Source of the DNA: Viridibacterium silvisoli
GTDB taxonomy: Bacteria > Pseudomonadota > Gammaproteobacteria > Burkholderiales > Rhodocyclaceae
Direction: 5' to 3'
Length of the DNA: 64,000 bases
Assembly (NCBI RefSeq): GCF_036017035.1
Contig: NZ_JAYXHS010000003.1
Span: 62,001-126,000, forward strand
The notes under the pieces: generated by a model
Database searches by the model: none
What the model was told of the DNA's origin: nothing
What the model saw: the letters and a program-made list of their open reading frames with translations, nothing else
Shown: one piece after another, positions 27,103 to 36,875 of the stretch
How the letters are laid out: every line of letters starts with the position of its first letter
How positions within the stretch are numbered: position 1 is the first letter of the stretch
Position numbers and translations under genes: made by a program

Positions 27103-27284
27103 GATCCAATCCCTGGACGGTTGAAATGTTGCCCACTTGTGGGCGCATGATACGTCCGGCCTGCCCGCCACGGGGCTGGATGCGCGCGGCGAGGCGACGG
27201 ACTGCGCCATTCCAGCGGTGGAAGGACGGCCGGCCTCCGCCCTGCACGTCTATGCTTGCATCAACAAGAACCGAGAGGCGCCCG

Positions 27285-27800
27285 ATGGCTCATATGGCTC
27301 ATGAACCTGCGCAGCACGCTGACCAGCAGTTCCCGGACAACACAGAGTCCGGCAAGCACATCCTTATTGCCCTGGTAGTCGCGTCGGTCATCGTGTTCGG
27401 TGCGCGCCAGCTCACCGACTACCTGGTCCGGCCCGCCGCTCCGGCTGTCACGGCCCGGCCAGCGGCCGCCCCCACCACTGCCGACATCAGCGCCCAGGAC
27501 GAACAGATCGCCGCCGACGCACGCAAGGCACGTCAGGCGCGCGAACAGGCGCTCATGGAAGAGGACCGCGTACTTCGCGAGAAGAAAAAAGCCGAAGCCA
27601 TGCGCGCACGTGACGAAGCCGTCGCCGCCTCACAAGCCGAAGATGCGCGCCGCGAAGCCGCCTGGCAACGTTTCTATACACGCCCCAAGAAATGCGATGT
27701 CGCAGCGCCAGACGACGCGACACGTGTCGACTGCAGCAACCAGTACATCCGCGCCAAGGAGCGCTTCGACAAGCTCTACGCTGACGGCAAGCTGCACTGA
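27285..27800 (+). CDS. Membrane-anchored coiled-coil protein
   Basis: 171 residues, start ATG at 27285 with GAGAGG 7 nt upstream. A TM helix at about 24-42 (HILIALVVASVIVFGARQL) is followed by a Pro/Ala linker. Then comes a long charged helix (DEQIAADARKARQAREQALMEEDRVLREKKKAEAMRARDE) likely to form a coiled coil. The conserved-looking C-terminus has two Cys (KKCDVAA, DCSNQYIRAKERF). Divergent from the nuclease-like gene. I recognise no family. Confidence 0.7.
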   Translation: MAHMAHEPAQHADQQFPDNTESGKHILIALVVASVIVFGARQLTDYLVRPAAPAVTARPAAAPTTADISAQDEQIAADARKARQAREQALMEEDRVLREKKKAEAMRARDEAVAASQAEDARREAAWQRFYTRPKKCDVAAPDDATRVDCSNQYIRAKERFDKLYADGKLH

Positions 27801-27855
27801 GGGCCCGCGGAAAGCCCGCTGAGCCTACAATCGAGGCCTTACCCGGAAGGCCCGC

Positions 27856-28701
27856 ATGCTCAGTTACCGTCACTCCTATCACGCAGGCAACCACGCCGAC
27901 GTTCTCAAGCACCTCGTCCTGATCCAGCTGCTGCGCCACATGGCGCTCAAGGACAAAGCTTTCACCGTGGTCGATACGCATGCCGGTGCCGGCATGTATT
28001 CGCTCGAGTCCGAGCACGCTACGAAGCTTGCCGAGCACGAAGGCGGCGTCAGTCGTCTGTGGCATCGCAAGGATCTGCCTGCCGCAGTGGCCGACTACGT
28101 CGCTGAAGTGCGCAACCTCAATCCGGATGGCGAACTCCGTTCATACCCAGGATCGCCCTGGCTGGCACAACGTGCGCTGCGCGAGCAGGACCGCCTACGC
28201 CTCTTCGAACTGCATCCGACCGATCACCGCCAGCTCGCCAGCTATTTCGGCCACAACGGCAAGCAGACCATCGTCTATGCCGATGACGGTTTTGCCACCT
28301 TGAAGGCGCTCCTGCCGCCGCCCTCGAAGCGCGGCCTGGTGCTGATCGACCCTTCGTATGAACTACGCGAAGACTATGGCCGCGTCGCCACTGTACTCAA
28401 GGAAGGTCTGGAGCGCTTTGCCACCGGCACCTACGCCGTCTGGTACCCGCTCTTGCCGAAGCCCGAAGCCCGCTTCCTGCCACAAAAGCTGCGCACGCTT
28501 GGCGGAGAGAACTGGCTGCACGTCACACTGAGCGTACGCGGCCCGGCGACTGATGGTTTCGGCATGCATGGCAGCGGCATGTTCGTCATCAATCCGCCGT
28601 GGACGCTGGCGGCGACGCTCAAGGAAGTCATGCCCTGGCTAAGCAGCGCGCTGGCGGAAAACAGCGATGGCGGTTTCACGCTGGACTTCGAATCGAAGTG
28701 A
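27856..28701 (+). CDS. rlmJ: 23S rRNA (adenine2030-N6)-methyltransferase
   Basis: 281 residues. The N-terminal MLSYRHSYHAGNHADVLKH is the RlmJ signature, followed by the SAM motif VVDTHAGAGMY and the N6-adenine methyltransferase motif LIDPSYE. It methylates A2030 in 23S rRNA. The ATG at 27856 has GGAAGG 5-10 nt upstream. It lies 55 nt after the coiled-coil gene. Confidence 0.95.
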   Translation: MLSYRHSYHAGNHADVLKHLVLIQLLRHMALKDKAFTVVDTHAGAGMYSLESEHATKLAEHEGGVSRLWHRKDLPAAVADYVAEVRNLNPDGELRSYPGSPWLAQRALREQDRLRLFELHPTDHRQLASYFGHNGKQTIVYADDGFATLKALLPPPSKRGLVLIDPSYELREDYGRVATVLKEGLERFATGTYAVWYPLLPKPEARFLPQKLRTLGGENWLHVTLSVRGPATDGFGMHGSGMFVINPPWTLAATLKEVMPWLSSALAENSDGGFTLDFESK

Positions 28702-28785
28702 GTACACGGGTGCGATGAGCTGACGCTAGAATGTGGCGGCAAGCCTGTTGCACCCTGCCGCCCTATCACTCGAAGGAGCCACACC

Positions 28786-29037
28786 ATGCGTTATCTGATT
28801 GCCCTTGTCGTTGCAGTGCTCACCGCTAACGTTGCCTTCGCCGCCGATGCGACCTGTGAGGAAAAGGCGGCCGAAAAGAAACTGGCGGGCGCGGCCAAAA
28901 ACAGCTTCATCAAGAAGTGTACGACCGACAGCATGACGCCAGCCGAACAAGCCTGCGATGCTCAGGCAAAGGAAAAGAAACTGGCGGGCGCGGCCAAGAA
29001 CAGCTTCGTCAAGAAGTGTGTGAGCGACGCCAAGTAA
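28786..29037 (+). CDS. PsiF-like periplasmic protein
   Basis: 83 residues: signal peptide (MRYLIALVVAVLTANVAFA) and two tandem PsiF repeats, each with Cys, Lys-rich KKLAGAAKNSF and KKC. E. coli psiF is phosphate-starvation inducible but its function is unknown. AAGGAG lies 9 nt before the ATG. The two repeats are nearly identical at the DNA level (GAAACTGGCGGGCGCGGCCAA twice), suggesting recent internal duplication. Confidence 0.88.
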   Translation: MRYLIALVVAVLTANVAFAADATCEEKAAEKKLAGAAKNSFIKKCTTDSMTPAEQACDAQAKEKKLAGAAKNSFVKKCVSDAK

Positions 29038-29164
29038 GCCTCAGACCGGCCCGCACCAGCCATGGGTGCGGGTCTGCAGGATTGGGTGGCAAGCGCCATC
29101 CATGATGGCAAATGAATACGTCGCCGGACACTGCTCGCCGCCTGGCGAGCAGACCACGTGACGC

Positions 29165-30094
29165 TCAGACCAGCGCGGCTTTTTTCTGCGGTAGCGGGTA
29201 AGCCGCGCGGAACGCCTGGCAGCGCTCCGCCATGTTTTCCGTGCTCTTCGGCATTGAAACGCGCGCACGCGTAATGTCACAGATGAGCCCCCGCATCTGG
29301 CGCGCCAGACGCACGCCATGTTCGGCCTGACGTGTTTGCGCTTCCGTTGGACGTGCCGGCAGCTGCGGATGGAAATTCCTTAGACGCTCGCCCGCCACAG
29401 CGAAGTCAGACCAGATATCGAAGATATCCGCGTCCGTGCGCAGCGTCTCGGTCTTGACCTTCGCTGTCTCGGCAAAACGCTGGATGACCGGCGCAATACC
29501 CTCAAACATGGCATCGCCATCGAAGGTGTCGATGAGCGACGCTGTCAGCGTATCGATGTCACGCATGGCCTGCGCGATCTTGATGTAACGGCTTTCGTAA
29601 ACAGCTTCGACGGGGATCGAGAAGGCCTTGAAGGGCTCGCCCCACAGTTCGTCGATACCCTCTTCACCGCTGCGGTGGTAGACCGTCTTGCCAAGTTCCA
29701 GCGCCTCTTGCAGGCAGCGGCCACATTCACGCATCAGCGCATTGTCGGTGGCGATTTCCACACCGGCAGCCTGCAGTTCCACCAGCTTCGTAAAAATATC
29801 GGTTGCGCGGTTGAACAGCGCGCCAGCAAGCATGGCGCCTTTGACGCGTTTCTTTTCAGGATCAGTCTCCGCGCCATGTGCGGCGCGCGCCTCGGCAAGG
29901 CGGTGACCGGGAATGTTGATACCGTGTTCCACGTGGTTGAACAGGCGTCGCGTCAGCGCCTCGATCAAGCGCTTCTTGGCCATCAGACTGTCTTCGGGTG
30001 CCTTGTAGGTCTTGATCCAGTACCCGTAGTAGTGAACACGCTCCTGACCATCGATCAGGCGCTTGCTGCCAAAGGGAATTACGTCGTCAGTCAT
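29165..30094 (-). CDS. Uncharacterised mostly helical protein
   Basis: 309 residues, no signal peptide or TM helix. It starts MTDDVIPFGSKRLIDGQERVHYYGYWIK, followed by a predicted all-helical body with many Ala, Glu and Arg. Two nearby Cys occur in MRECGRCLQEAL and one in LICDITRARVSMPKS. Composition matches the host genes, so there is no sign of transfer. I do not recognise the family. It stands alone between convergent psiF-like and codirectional GNAT genes, with an intergenic gap of 274 bp on its 5' side. Confidence 0.75.
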   Translation of the reverse strand: MTDDVIPFGSKRLIDGQERVHYYGYWIKTYKAPEDSLMAKKRLIEALTRRLFNHVEHGINIPGHRLAEARAAHGAETDPEKKRVKGAMLAGALFNRATDIFTKLVELQAAGVEIATDNALMRECGRCLQEALELGKTVYHRSGEEGIDELWGEPFKAFSIPVEAVYESRYIKIAQAMRDIDTLTASLIDTFDGDAMFEGIAPVIQRFAETAKVKTETLRTDADIFDIWSDFAVAGERLRNFHPQLPARPTEAQTRQAEHGVRLARQMRGLICDITRARVSMPKSTENMAERCQAFRAAYPLPQKKAALV

Positions 30095-30368
30095 AGCTCA
30101 ACACATAGGTGCTACGGGTTGTCCACTGGCCCCGCGCCGAAGGGCGGGGTCTGATTATTCACTGTCTCTTCTAATACTTACTGATTGCGTGTTGTGCACT
30201 GCAATATAGGCATTGGTTCGAGTAAACGCCAAGTTGAATTTTCCTGCTGTCCATGAATGCACGCTGCAACATTTCGCACGGATCGCGACAAGCCGCCTCA
30301 CGAACGTCGCAATCTCGTCACAGTTTCTGCGTAATGGAACGATTGGTGATTGTTGAGCCGCAGCTCCA

Positions 30369-30899
30369 TCAGCCATCCTGTGGCTTGACCGGGGTGGCCA
30401 GCAGTAACTGGTAGAAGGCCACGTCCAACCAGCGCCCGAACTTGAACCCGGCCTGGTTCAAGGTGCCTGCGTGACGAAAGCCAAGCTGTTCATGAAAGGC
30501 GATGCTGGCCTGGTTGTCACTGTCAATCACGCCAACCAGCGTGTGGCAATCCTGCGCTGTCGCACAGGCGATCAACTCGCGCATGAGCAACAGCCCGAGC
30601 CCTTTGCCTCGATGCTCGGCGTGAACATATACGGAATGCTCAACAGAGTACTTGTAGGCCGGCCAGGCGCGAAAAGTGCCATAGCTGGCGAAGGCCAGGA
30701 GCTTGCCACTGGTGTCCTCGACTCCTATCACCGGAAAATCCCGGCTCGCTTTTGCGTCGAACCACGCACGCATGCTGGCCAGCGAACGCGGTTCGTAGTC
30801 ATACAGCGCCGTCGACGAAACGATTGCTTCGTTGAGAATGTCGAGAATGGCCTGTGCATGCCGCTCATGCGTGCAGCGAACGACGCCGGCCTGCATCAT
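30369..30899 (-). CDS. GNAT N-acetyltransferase, phosphinothricin/methionine-sulfone type
   Basis: 176 residues resembling E. coli MnaT/YncA and Pat-type enzymes. The N-terminal ILDILNEAIVSSTALYDYEPRSL and ASYGTFRAWPAYKYSVEHSVYVH are characteristic, followed by the acetyl-CoA site HRGKGLGLLLM and the C-terminal GVIDSDNQASIAFHEQLGF. It acetylates amino-acid analogues such as methionine sulfone or phosphinothricin (family knowledge). The start overlaps the stop of the M20 gene (ATGATG over TGA), so the two are translationally coupled. Confidence 0.9.
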   Translation of the reverse strand: MMQAGVVRCTHERHAQAILDILNEAIVSSTALYDYEPRSLASMRAWFDAKASRDFPVIGVEDTSGKLLAFASYGTFRAWPAYKYSVEHSVYVHAEHRGKGLGLLLMRELIACATAQDCHTLVGVIDSDNQASIAFHEQLGFRHAGTLNQAGFKFGRWLDVAFYQLLLATPVKPQDG

Positions 30900-32086
30900 C
30901 GTGCCGCCAGGTAGTGCTCGGCCAAGCGAACCCAGTAAGTCACGCCAAGCGGAATGACTTCGTCATTGAAGTCGTAGCGCGCGTTGTGCAGCATGCAGGC
31001 ACCGTGCTCCCCACCAGTGGCCGCGCCATTGCCCAGCCACACATAGCAGCCTGGACGTTTCTCAAGGAAATAGGCGAAATCCTCTGCCCCCATACTTGGC
31101 GGCAAGGACCAATCCACCGCCTCAGCGCCCACAATGCCCGCCGCCACCTCGCGACACATCTGCGCTTCGTTGAGCGTGTTGACGGTGGGTGGGTAGCCAT
31201 CGTGGTACTGAAAATCGATCTTCACGCCGTGACTGAGTTCGACACCCTCGCAAATCCGCTGCATCGTCGCGCGCGTCTTCGCACGCACCGCCGCAGTCAA
31301 CGCACGCACCGTACCGCATAGATGTGCATCGCCTGGAATCACGTTGTAGGCATCGCCCGCATGAAATTGCGTGACGGACACGACGGCCGCATCGAGAGGA
31401 TCGGTAATACGTGACACGATGGTCTGGAAGGCCTGCACCAGATGCGCGGCTGCCACCAGCGGATCGACACCCTGATGCGGCATCGCGGCGTGGGCACCAT
31501 GCCCTTTGACAATGATGTCGAAGCGATCAGCACTGGCCATCATCGGTCCGGGTGTAACGCCGAAGCGCCCTGTCGCCATGCCCGGCCAGTTGTGCATGCC
31601 GAACACCGCTTCAACCGGAAAGCGCTCGAAGAAACCATCGGCAATCATCGCCGCACCGCCGCCCTGCCCTTCTTCGGCGGGTTGAAAAACCAGCACTACC
31701 GTGCCGTCGAAATTGCGGGTCTGCGCGAGGTACTCGGCCGCACCGAGCAACATTGCAGTGTGGCCATCGTGGCCACAAGCATGCATGCGGCCTTCATGCT
31801 GCGAGCGATGTTCAAAAACGTTGCGCTCCTGGATAGGCAGGGCATCCATGTCGGCACGCAGGGCAATCGCACGCGTACTGGCGCCCGTCTTGCCATGGAT
31901 GACGCCTACCACGCCAGTCTGGCCGATACCGCGATGCGTTTCGATACCCAGCGCTTCGAGCCGCTCTGCCACCAATGCCGCCGTGCGGTGCTCATCGAAA
32001 GCGAGTTCAGGGTGTGCATGAATATCGCGTCGAATCGCGCCAATCGCGTCGGCCCGGGCCGCAACCTCGGGAATGATCTGGAACAT
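30896..32086 (-). CDS. M20 family amidohydrolase (hippurate/N-acyl-amino-acid hydrolase type)
   Basis: 396 residues from the ATG at 32086 (AGTAGG 8-13 nt upstream); an in-frame codon at 32119 is less likely. A di-metal hydrolase with ALRADMDALPIQE, MHACGHDGHTAMLLGAA, FQPAEEGQGGG and the dimerisation-domain motif GHGAHAAMPHQGVDPL. It hydrolyses N-acyl or N-acetyl amino acids or hippurate in the cytosol; the true substrate is unknown. Coupling to a GNAT enzyme and proximity to a divergent peptide ABC importer suggest peptide or amino-acid-conjugate catabolism. Confidence 0.92.
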   Translation of the reverse strand: MFQIIPEVAARADAIGAIRRDIHAHPELAFDEHRTAALVAERLEALGIETHRGIGQTGVVGVIHGKTGASTRAIALRADMDALPIQERNVFEHRSQHEGRMHACGHDGHTAMLLGAAEYLAQTRNFDGTVVLVFQPAEEGQGGGAAMIADGFFERFPVEAVFGMHNWPGMATGRFGVTPGPMMASADRFDIIVKGHGAHAAMPHQGVDPLVAAAHLVQAFQTIVSRITDPLDAAVVSVTQFHAGDAYNVIPGDAHLCGTVRALTAAVRAKTRATMQRICEGVELSHGVKIDFQYHDGYPPTVNTLNEAQMCREVAAGIVGAEAVDWSLPPSMGAEDFAYFLEKRPGCYVWLGNGAATGGEHGACMLHNARYDFNDEVIPLGVTYWVRLAEHYLAAR

Positions 32087-32218
32087 GATGCATCCTACTG
32101 AGACAAGTCCAGACTTCATATTACACGCGGGCCTGCAGCCATGCCGTCACGATTCCTCGCGCCGCTGGGAGCGTGCGCACTGGGTTACACTCGCGACAGA
32201 TTCAGCACTTTCCGGGAC

Positions 32219-34465
32219 ATGACGAGACAGGGCCTACCCACCTTCTGGCGGATCGCAATACGACTCCTGCGACGACTGCACGTCGCTTCTTCCGTATTGC
32301 TTTTTTCGATATTGCTGAGCGCCTGCAGCGACAACGCCAATAACCCCTATCCCGCCAGCGAGCGCAACCAGAAGATCGCCTACGACTTCTTTTCCGAGCG
32401 CCCCAAGCACCTCGACCCGGTGCAGTCCTATGTCGAGAACGAGTCCGACATCCTCGCGCAGATCTACGAGCCCCTTTACGACTACCACCTGCTCAAGCGC
32501 CCGTATCAACTGATCCCCAATCTCGCGACGGCCATGCCGGGCGTGACGTACCTCGACAAGGAGGGTCACGCGTTGCCGGCGACGGCCCCCATCGAACAGA
32601 TTGCGAAGACCGTCTACGAGATCAAGATCCGCAGCGGCGTACGCTACCAGCCGCACCCGGCTTTCGCGCTCAGCGACCAGGGCCAGCCGCTCTACGCCGC
32701 ATTGAATCCCGCAGAGATTCAGCACTACCGCCGCCCGGGCGACTTTCCTCAACAAGGTACGCGCGAGCTGGTGGCGGAAGACTTTGTTTACCAGTTCAAA
32801 CGCCTCGTACGCCCCGGCCTGCACTCCCCTGTGATCGAGATCTTCAAGGTCATTGATGGCCTCGAGGCATTGCAGAAGCAACTTGATGCTGATGCGAAAG
32901 CCGGCAAGATCCACCCGAGCGGCTGGATCGATCTGCGCCAGTATCAGCTGCCCGGCGTACAGGCGCCCGACCCGCACACCCTGCGCATCACCTTGCGCGG
33001 CAAATACCCGCAATTCATCTACTGGCTGGCCCAGACCTTCACCGTAGCCATGCCCTGGGAGGCCGATCGCTTCTACGCCCAGCCCGGCATGGCAAACCAG
33101 GAGCTCACGCTCGACAACTGGCCTGTCGGCACCGGTCCCTACATGCTCACGCGCTACGACGGCAGCCGCGAACTGCGTCTTGAACGCAACCCGAACTGGT
33201 GGGGCGCCAACGGCGTACAGACCTACCCCTGCGATGGCGACCAGTCAGACAGGGACGCCGGCTTGCTCAAGGACTGCGGAAAGCCTTTGCCCTTCATCGA
33301 TGCCATCAGCATTGTTCAGGAAAACGAGGCCATTCCCCTGTGGAACAAGTTCATGCAGGGTTACTACGACCAGTTCAACGCCGGCCGCGTAAAGCTGGAG
33401 AACTTCGATACCGCGGTGAAGATGCCAGCCACCGGCGGCCTAGATGCCACTGACGACATGAAGGCGCGTGGCGTGCGCTTGCAGACCGAGGTCGAGCCGG
33501 CGATCCGCTTCTATGCGTTCAACATGCTCGACAATGTGGTCGGTGGCGACACGGCGGAGCAGAAAGAGCGTGCACGCAAATTGCGCCTCGCCATTTCCAT
33601 CGCCATCGACGTCGAAGAGCAGCTCACGGTCTTCAACAACGGCCTCGGCCGACCCGCGCAAGGCCCTATCCCGCCCGGCATCTTCGGCTACAAGGAAGGC
33701 TGCGAAGGCCGCAACCCCTACGTCTATGACTGCGTCAACGGCAAGGTGCAACGCAAGAGCATCGACGAAGCAAAGAAGCTCATGCGCGAGGCAGGCTACC
33801 CCGATGGACGCGATGCAAAAACCGGCGAGCCGCTGATCGTCAACCTCGACGGCGTGGGCTCACCCACTGGCCGCGTCGACTGGCTGAGCCGCCAGTTCAA
33901 GAAGCTCGGTATCCAGCTCGTGCCGCGCCTCACCGACTTCAACCGCTTCCAGGAAAAGGTGCGCACCGGCAACTGGCAGTTCCTGCTGTGGGGTTGGAAC
34001 GCGGACTTCCCCGACCCAGAGAATTTCATGTTCCTGTTCCATGGTCAGCAAGCCAAAGTGAAATACGGCGGCGAGAACCACGCCAACTACGTGAACCCGG
34101 CGTTCGATCATCTCTACGAACAGCTCAAGCTCATGGACATCACGGCTGACCGCAGCGAGGTCGTGTCGCGCATGGTCGAGATGCTGCGGCACGACGCCCC
34201 GTGGATCTATCTGTGGCATGACGAGTCCTTCGCGCTGCGCAACGAGTGGTTGCAGAACACCAAGCCGGGCAAGATCCTGCGCTCGACGCGCAAGTACCAG
34301 CGCATCGATGCAGCGCTACGCGAACAGCGCCGCACCGAGTGGAACCACCCTGCGCGCTGGCCGCTCCTCATCCTGGGCCTGCTATTGATCGGCGCCGTCA
34401 GCACCATCGTCTGGCAAGCACGTCGCCATGCGGGGCAGCGCGCCTTGCCGGGAGGCCCGCAATGA
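32219..34465 (+). CDS. ABC transporter substrate-binding lipoprotein (oligopeptide type) with C-terminal TM helix
   Basis: 748 residues, SBP family 5. Lipobox LLSACS follows the signal peptide SVLLFSILLSAC. Binding-protein motifs include YEPLYDYHLLKRPYQLIPNLATAMP, NWPVGTGPYMLTRYDGSREL, RNPNWWG and LRLAISIAIDVEE. Unusually, the C-terminus carries a hydrophobic helix (WPLLILGLLLIGAVSTIVW) and a basic tail, so the protein may be held at both ends. The start at 32219 is chosen because it gives a normal lipoprotein signal; 32141 is also in frame. ATGA overlap couples it to the first permease. Confidence 0.9.
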   Translation: MTRQGLPTFWRIAIRLLRRLHVASSVLLFSILLSACSDNANNPYPASERNQKIAYDFFSERPKHLDPVQSYVENESDILAQIYEPLYDYHLLKRPYQLIPNLATAMPGVTYLDKEGHALPATAPIEQIAKTVYEIKIRSGVRYQPHPAFALSDQGQPLYAALNPAEIQHYRRPGDFPQQGTRELVAEDFVYQFKRLVRPGLHSPVIEIFKVIDGLEALQKQLDADAKAGKIHPSGWIDLRQYQLPGVQAPDPHTLRITLRGKYPQFIYWLAQTFTVAMPWEADRFYAQPGMANQELTLDNWPVGTGPYMLTRYDGSRELRLERNPNWWGANGVQTYPCDGDQSDRDAGLLKDCGKPLPFIDAISIVQENEAIPLWNKFMQGYYDQFNAGRVKLENFDTAVKMPATGGLDATDDMKARGVRLQTEVEPAIRFYAFNMLDNVVGGDTAEQKERARKLRLAISIAIDVEEQLTVFNNGLGRPAQGPIPPGIFGYKEGCEGRNPYVYDCVNGKVQRKSIDEAKKLMREAGYPDGRDAKTGEPLIVNLDGVGSPTGRVDWLSRQFKKLGIQLVPRLTDFNRFQEKVRTGNWQFLLWGWNADFPDPENFMFLFHGQQAKVKYGGENHANYVNPAFDHLYEQLKLMDITADRSEVVSRMVEMLRHDAPWIYLWHDESFALRNEWLQNTKPGKILRSTRKYQRIDAALREQRRTEWNHPARWPLLILGLLLIGAVSTIVWQARRHAGQRALPGGPQ

Positions 34466-35439
34466 CCGCCTACCTGATCCGCCGCCTGCTCTGGGCCATT
34501 CCGACACTGCTCGGTGTGAACGTGCTGCTGTTCGCGCTGTTCTTCATCGTGAACACGCCCGATGACATGGCGCGCGTGCACCTCGGCGTGAAACGCGTAA
34601 CTCCGGAAGCAGTGGAACGCTGGAAGGCCGAGCGCGGCTATGACAAGCCACTATTCGTCAACGACAAAGCATCCGGCGGCGAAAAACTCACCGATACTGT
34701 TTTCTTCAACAAGAGCGTACGTATGTTCGCGCTGGACTTCGGCCGCTCTGACGACAACCGCGACATCAACTACGAAATTGCCACCCGCGCCGGCCCCTCG
34801 CTGATGCTGGCAATGCCAGCCTTCATCCTCGGCTTGCTGGCAGCCGTGTCCACCTCGCTGTTCCTCGTCTTCGTGCGCGCCACGAGACTGGACGTGCTGG
34901 GCGTCGTGCTGTGCGTGATCGCGATGTCCATCTCGGGCCTGTTCTACATCATCGGCGGCCAGTACTTCTTCGCCAAGGTGCTAGCCTGGGTGCCCATTTC
35001 GGGTTACCAGTCGGGGTGGGACGCCTGGCGCTTCGTCATCCTGCCGGTCGCCATCGGCGTCATCGGCTCGCTCGGCGGCTCGGCGCGCTGGTACCGCAGC
35101 CTGTTCCTCGAAGAGATCAATCGTGACTACGTGCGCACGGCGCGAGCCAAGGGCCTGTCGGAAACACGCGTGCTGTTCGTGCATGTGCTCAAGAACGGCA
35201 TGATCCCCATCCTGACCGGCGTGGTGGTGGTGATTCCCTCCTTGTTCCTCGGCAGCCTGATTTCGGAATCCTTCTTCGGCATTCCCGGCCTTGGCAGTTA
35301 CACCATCGACGCCATCCAGTCGCAGGACTTCGCCATCGTGCGTGCCATGGTGTTCATCGGCGCGGCCTTGTACATCCTCGGCCTGATCCTTACCGACCTC
35401 TCCTACACGCTGGTCGATCCACGGGTGAAACTCAAATGA
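34462..35439 (+). CDS. Peptide ABC transporter permease (DppB/OppB type)
   Basis: 325 residues. N-terminal TM MTAYLIRRLLWAIPTLLGVNVLLFALFF, a periplasmic loop with DFGRSDDNRDINYEI, and five more TM helices. The EAA loop NRDYVRTARAKGLSETRVLFVHVLKNGMIPI is present. It forms the pore with the second permease. It starts on ATGA with the SBP gene, with GGGAGG 8 nt upstream, and ends on ATGA with the next gene. Confidence 0.93.
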   Translation: MTAYLIRRLLWAIPTLLGVNVLLFALFFIVNTPDDMARVHLGVKRVTPEAVERWKAERGYDKPLFVNDKASGGEKLTDTVFFNKSVRMFALDFGRSDDNRDINYEIATRAGPSLMLAMPAFILGLLAAVSTSLFLVFVRATRLDVLGVVLCVIAMSISGLFYIIGGQYFFAKVLAWVPISGYQSGWDAWRFVILPVAIGVIGSLGGSARWYRSLFLEEINRDYVRTARAKGLSETRVLFVHVLKNGMIPILTGVVVVIPSLFLGSLISESFFGIPGLGSYTIDAIQSQDFAIVRAMVFIGAALYILGLILTDLSYTLVDPRVKLK

Positions 35440-36875
35440 AGCCCGTCGTCCTCATCTCCGATGCGCTGTTCTTCCTGCTCATTGCCTGCAGTCTCATCGG
35501 CCTTTGGTACGCCAGCCGCAAGGAGCATCTACGCCGGGCCTGGCATTCCGTGCTGGCCGATCGCGTGGCGATGGGCGCGCTGGCGGTATTGCTGCTGTTC
35601 CTCGGCATTGCCTTGCTCGACTCACTGCACTTCCGTCGTGCGCTCGAACCAGCTGCAGGCAGCACAAACTCAGAAGTACATTACGCAGTCGAACTCGACT
35701 CCGTGCTTGACGTACTGCTGCACGACGTCAAGGAACACAAGGAGAAGACCTACTCGGCGCCCTTTGCTCACACCCTCTTCGAACGCCAGACGGTGGAGAG
35801 GCCAGACGGCACGCGCGGCCGCGAATTTCCGCGCCTCAAATACGGCGCAGCACACCTGAAGAACCCGGAGACAGACAAGACTGCAGACCTCGTGCAGCAA
35901 GCACTGCGTGGCGTCGCCGTTGCAGGCGCGGTGTGGCTCGCGCTCGCTGCGTTCATCTCGGCTGGCGTGGCACGTAGCCAGCGCAAGCCCTTCCTCGCGG
36001 CCGTGTCCGCCACTTTGCGGGGTTGCACCCCGCTCGCCTGGGACGGTCTGCTGTGGGCCGCCGGCCTCCTGCTGCTAGTACTAGTACCGCTGCTGCTCAT
36101 GGCGGATAGCTACCATGTCTTCGGCACCGATCGCACTGGCAATGACGTGTTCTTCTACGCATTGAAGGCCATGCGCACCGCGCTCTTCATCGGCACCCTG
36201 ACTTCGCTGGTCACCCTGCCGCTGGGCATCGCCTTCGGCATTGCCGCAGGCTACTTCGGTGGCTGGGTGGACGACGCAATCCAGTATGTCTACACCGTCA
36301 TCAGCTCCATCCCCTACGTGCTTCTCATCGCCGCATCGGTGCTGCTCATGCAGGCCTTCATCGAGACACATGGCGCATGGTTCGACACACCTGCCGCACG
36401 GGCCGATGCACGCCTGGTCGCGCTGTGCGCGATCATCGGCCTGATCTCCTGGACGAGCCTGGCGCGCCTCATGCGGGCAGAGACACTCAAGCTGCGCGAG
36501 GCAGACTTCGTTACCGCTGCACATGCCTTCGGCGTCAAGCCACTGCGCATCATGAGTCGTCACATCTTGCCGAATGCTTTTCACATCGTGCTCATCACGC
36601 TGGTGCTGGATTTCTCCGGTCTGGTGCTTGCCGAAGCGGTGCTGGCTTACGTCGGTATCGGCGTCGATCCCAACACGATCAGCTACGGCATCATGATCAA
36701 TGGCGCACGCGCCGAGCTGGCGCGCGACCCGATGGTGTGGTGGCAGATTGCAGCGGCCTTCATCTTCATGCTGAGTCTGGTGCTGGCCGCCAATCTGTTT
36801 GCCGATGCAGTACGCGATGCTTTTGACCCACGCGGGCGCACCGCACTGCGTCGCAGGCGGAGGGTTGTCGCGTGA
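35436..36875 (+). CDS. Peptide ABC transporter permease (DppC/OppC type) with extended N-terminal region
   Basis: 479 residues, longer than usual DppC (about 300). TM helices at about 5-25 and 45-65 are followed by a long soluble loop (SEVHYAVELDSVLDVLLHDVKEHKEKTYSAPF to KNPETDKTADLVQQ) and two more TM helices. The canonical domain then begins at GTDRTGNDVFFYALKAMRTALFIG. The EAA loop is KLREADFVTAAHAFGVKPLRIMSRHILPNAFH. It is coupled to both neighbours (ATGA before, GTGA after). A similar extra loop is seen in some YejE-like permeases (family knowledge). Confidence 0.92.
   Translation: MKPVVLISDALFFLLIACSLIGLWYASRKEHLRRAWHSVLADRVAMGALAVLLLFLGIALLDSLHFRRALEPAAGSTNSEVHYAVELDSVLDVLLHDVKEHKEKTYSAPFAHTLFERQTVERPDGTRGREFPRLKYGAAHLKNPETDKTADLVQQALRGVAVAGAVWLALAAFISAGVARSQRKPFLAAVSATLRGCTPLAWDGLLWAAGLLLLVLVPLLLMADSYHVFGTDRTGNDVFFYALKAMRTALFIGTLTSLVTLPLGIAFGIAAGYFGGWVDDAIQYVYTVISSIPYVLLIAASVLLMQAFIETHGAWFDTPAARADARLVALCAIIGLISWTSLARLMRAETLKLREADFVTAAHAFGVKPLRIMSRHILPNAFHIVLITLVLDFSGLVLAEAVLAYVGIGVDPNTISYGIMINGARAELARDPMVWWQIAAAFIFMLSLVLAANLFADAVRDAFDPRGRTALRRRRRVVA

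Noticed and set aside
30128..30153. CCCCGC/GCGGGG hairpin between the unknown 309-residue gene and the GNAT gene, considered as a terminator
   Set aside because: No T-tract on the strand that would need it; left unassigned. The whole 30095-30368 gap shows no gene or clear signal.
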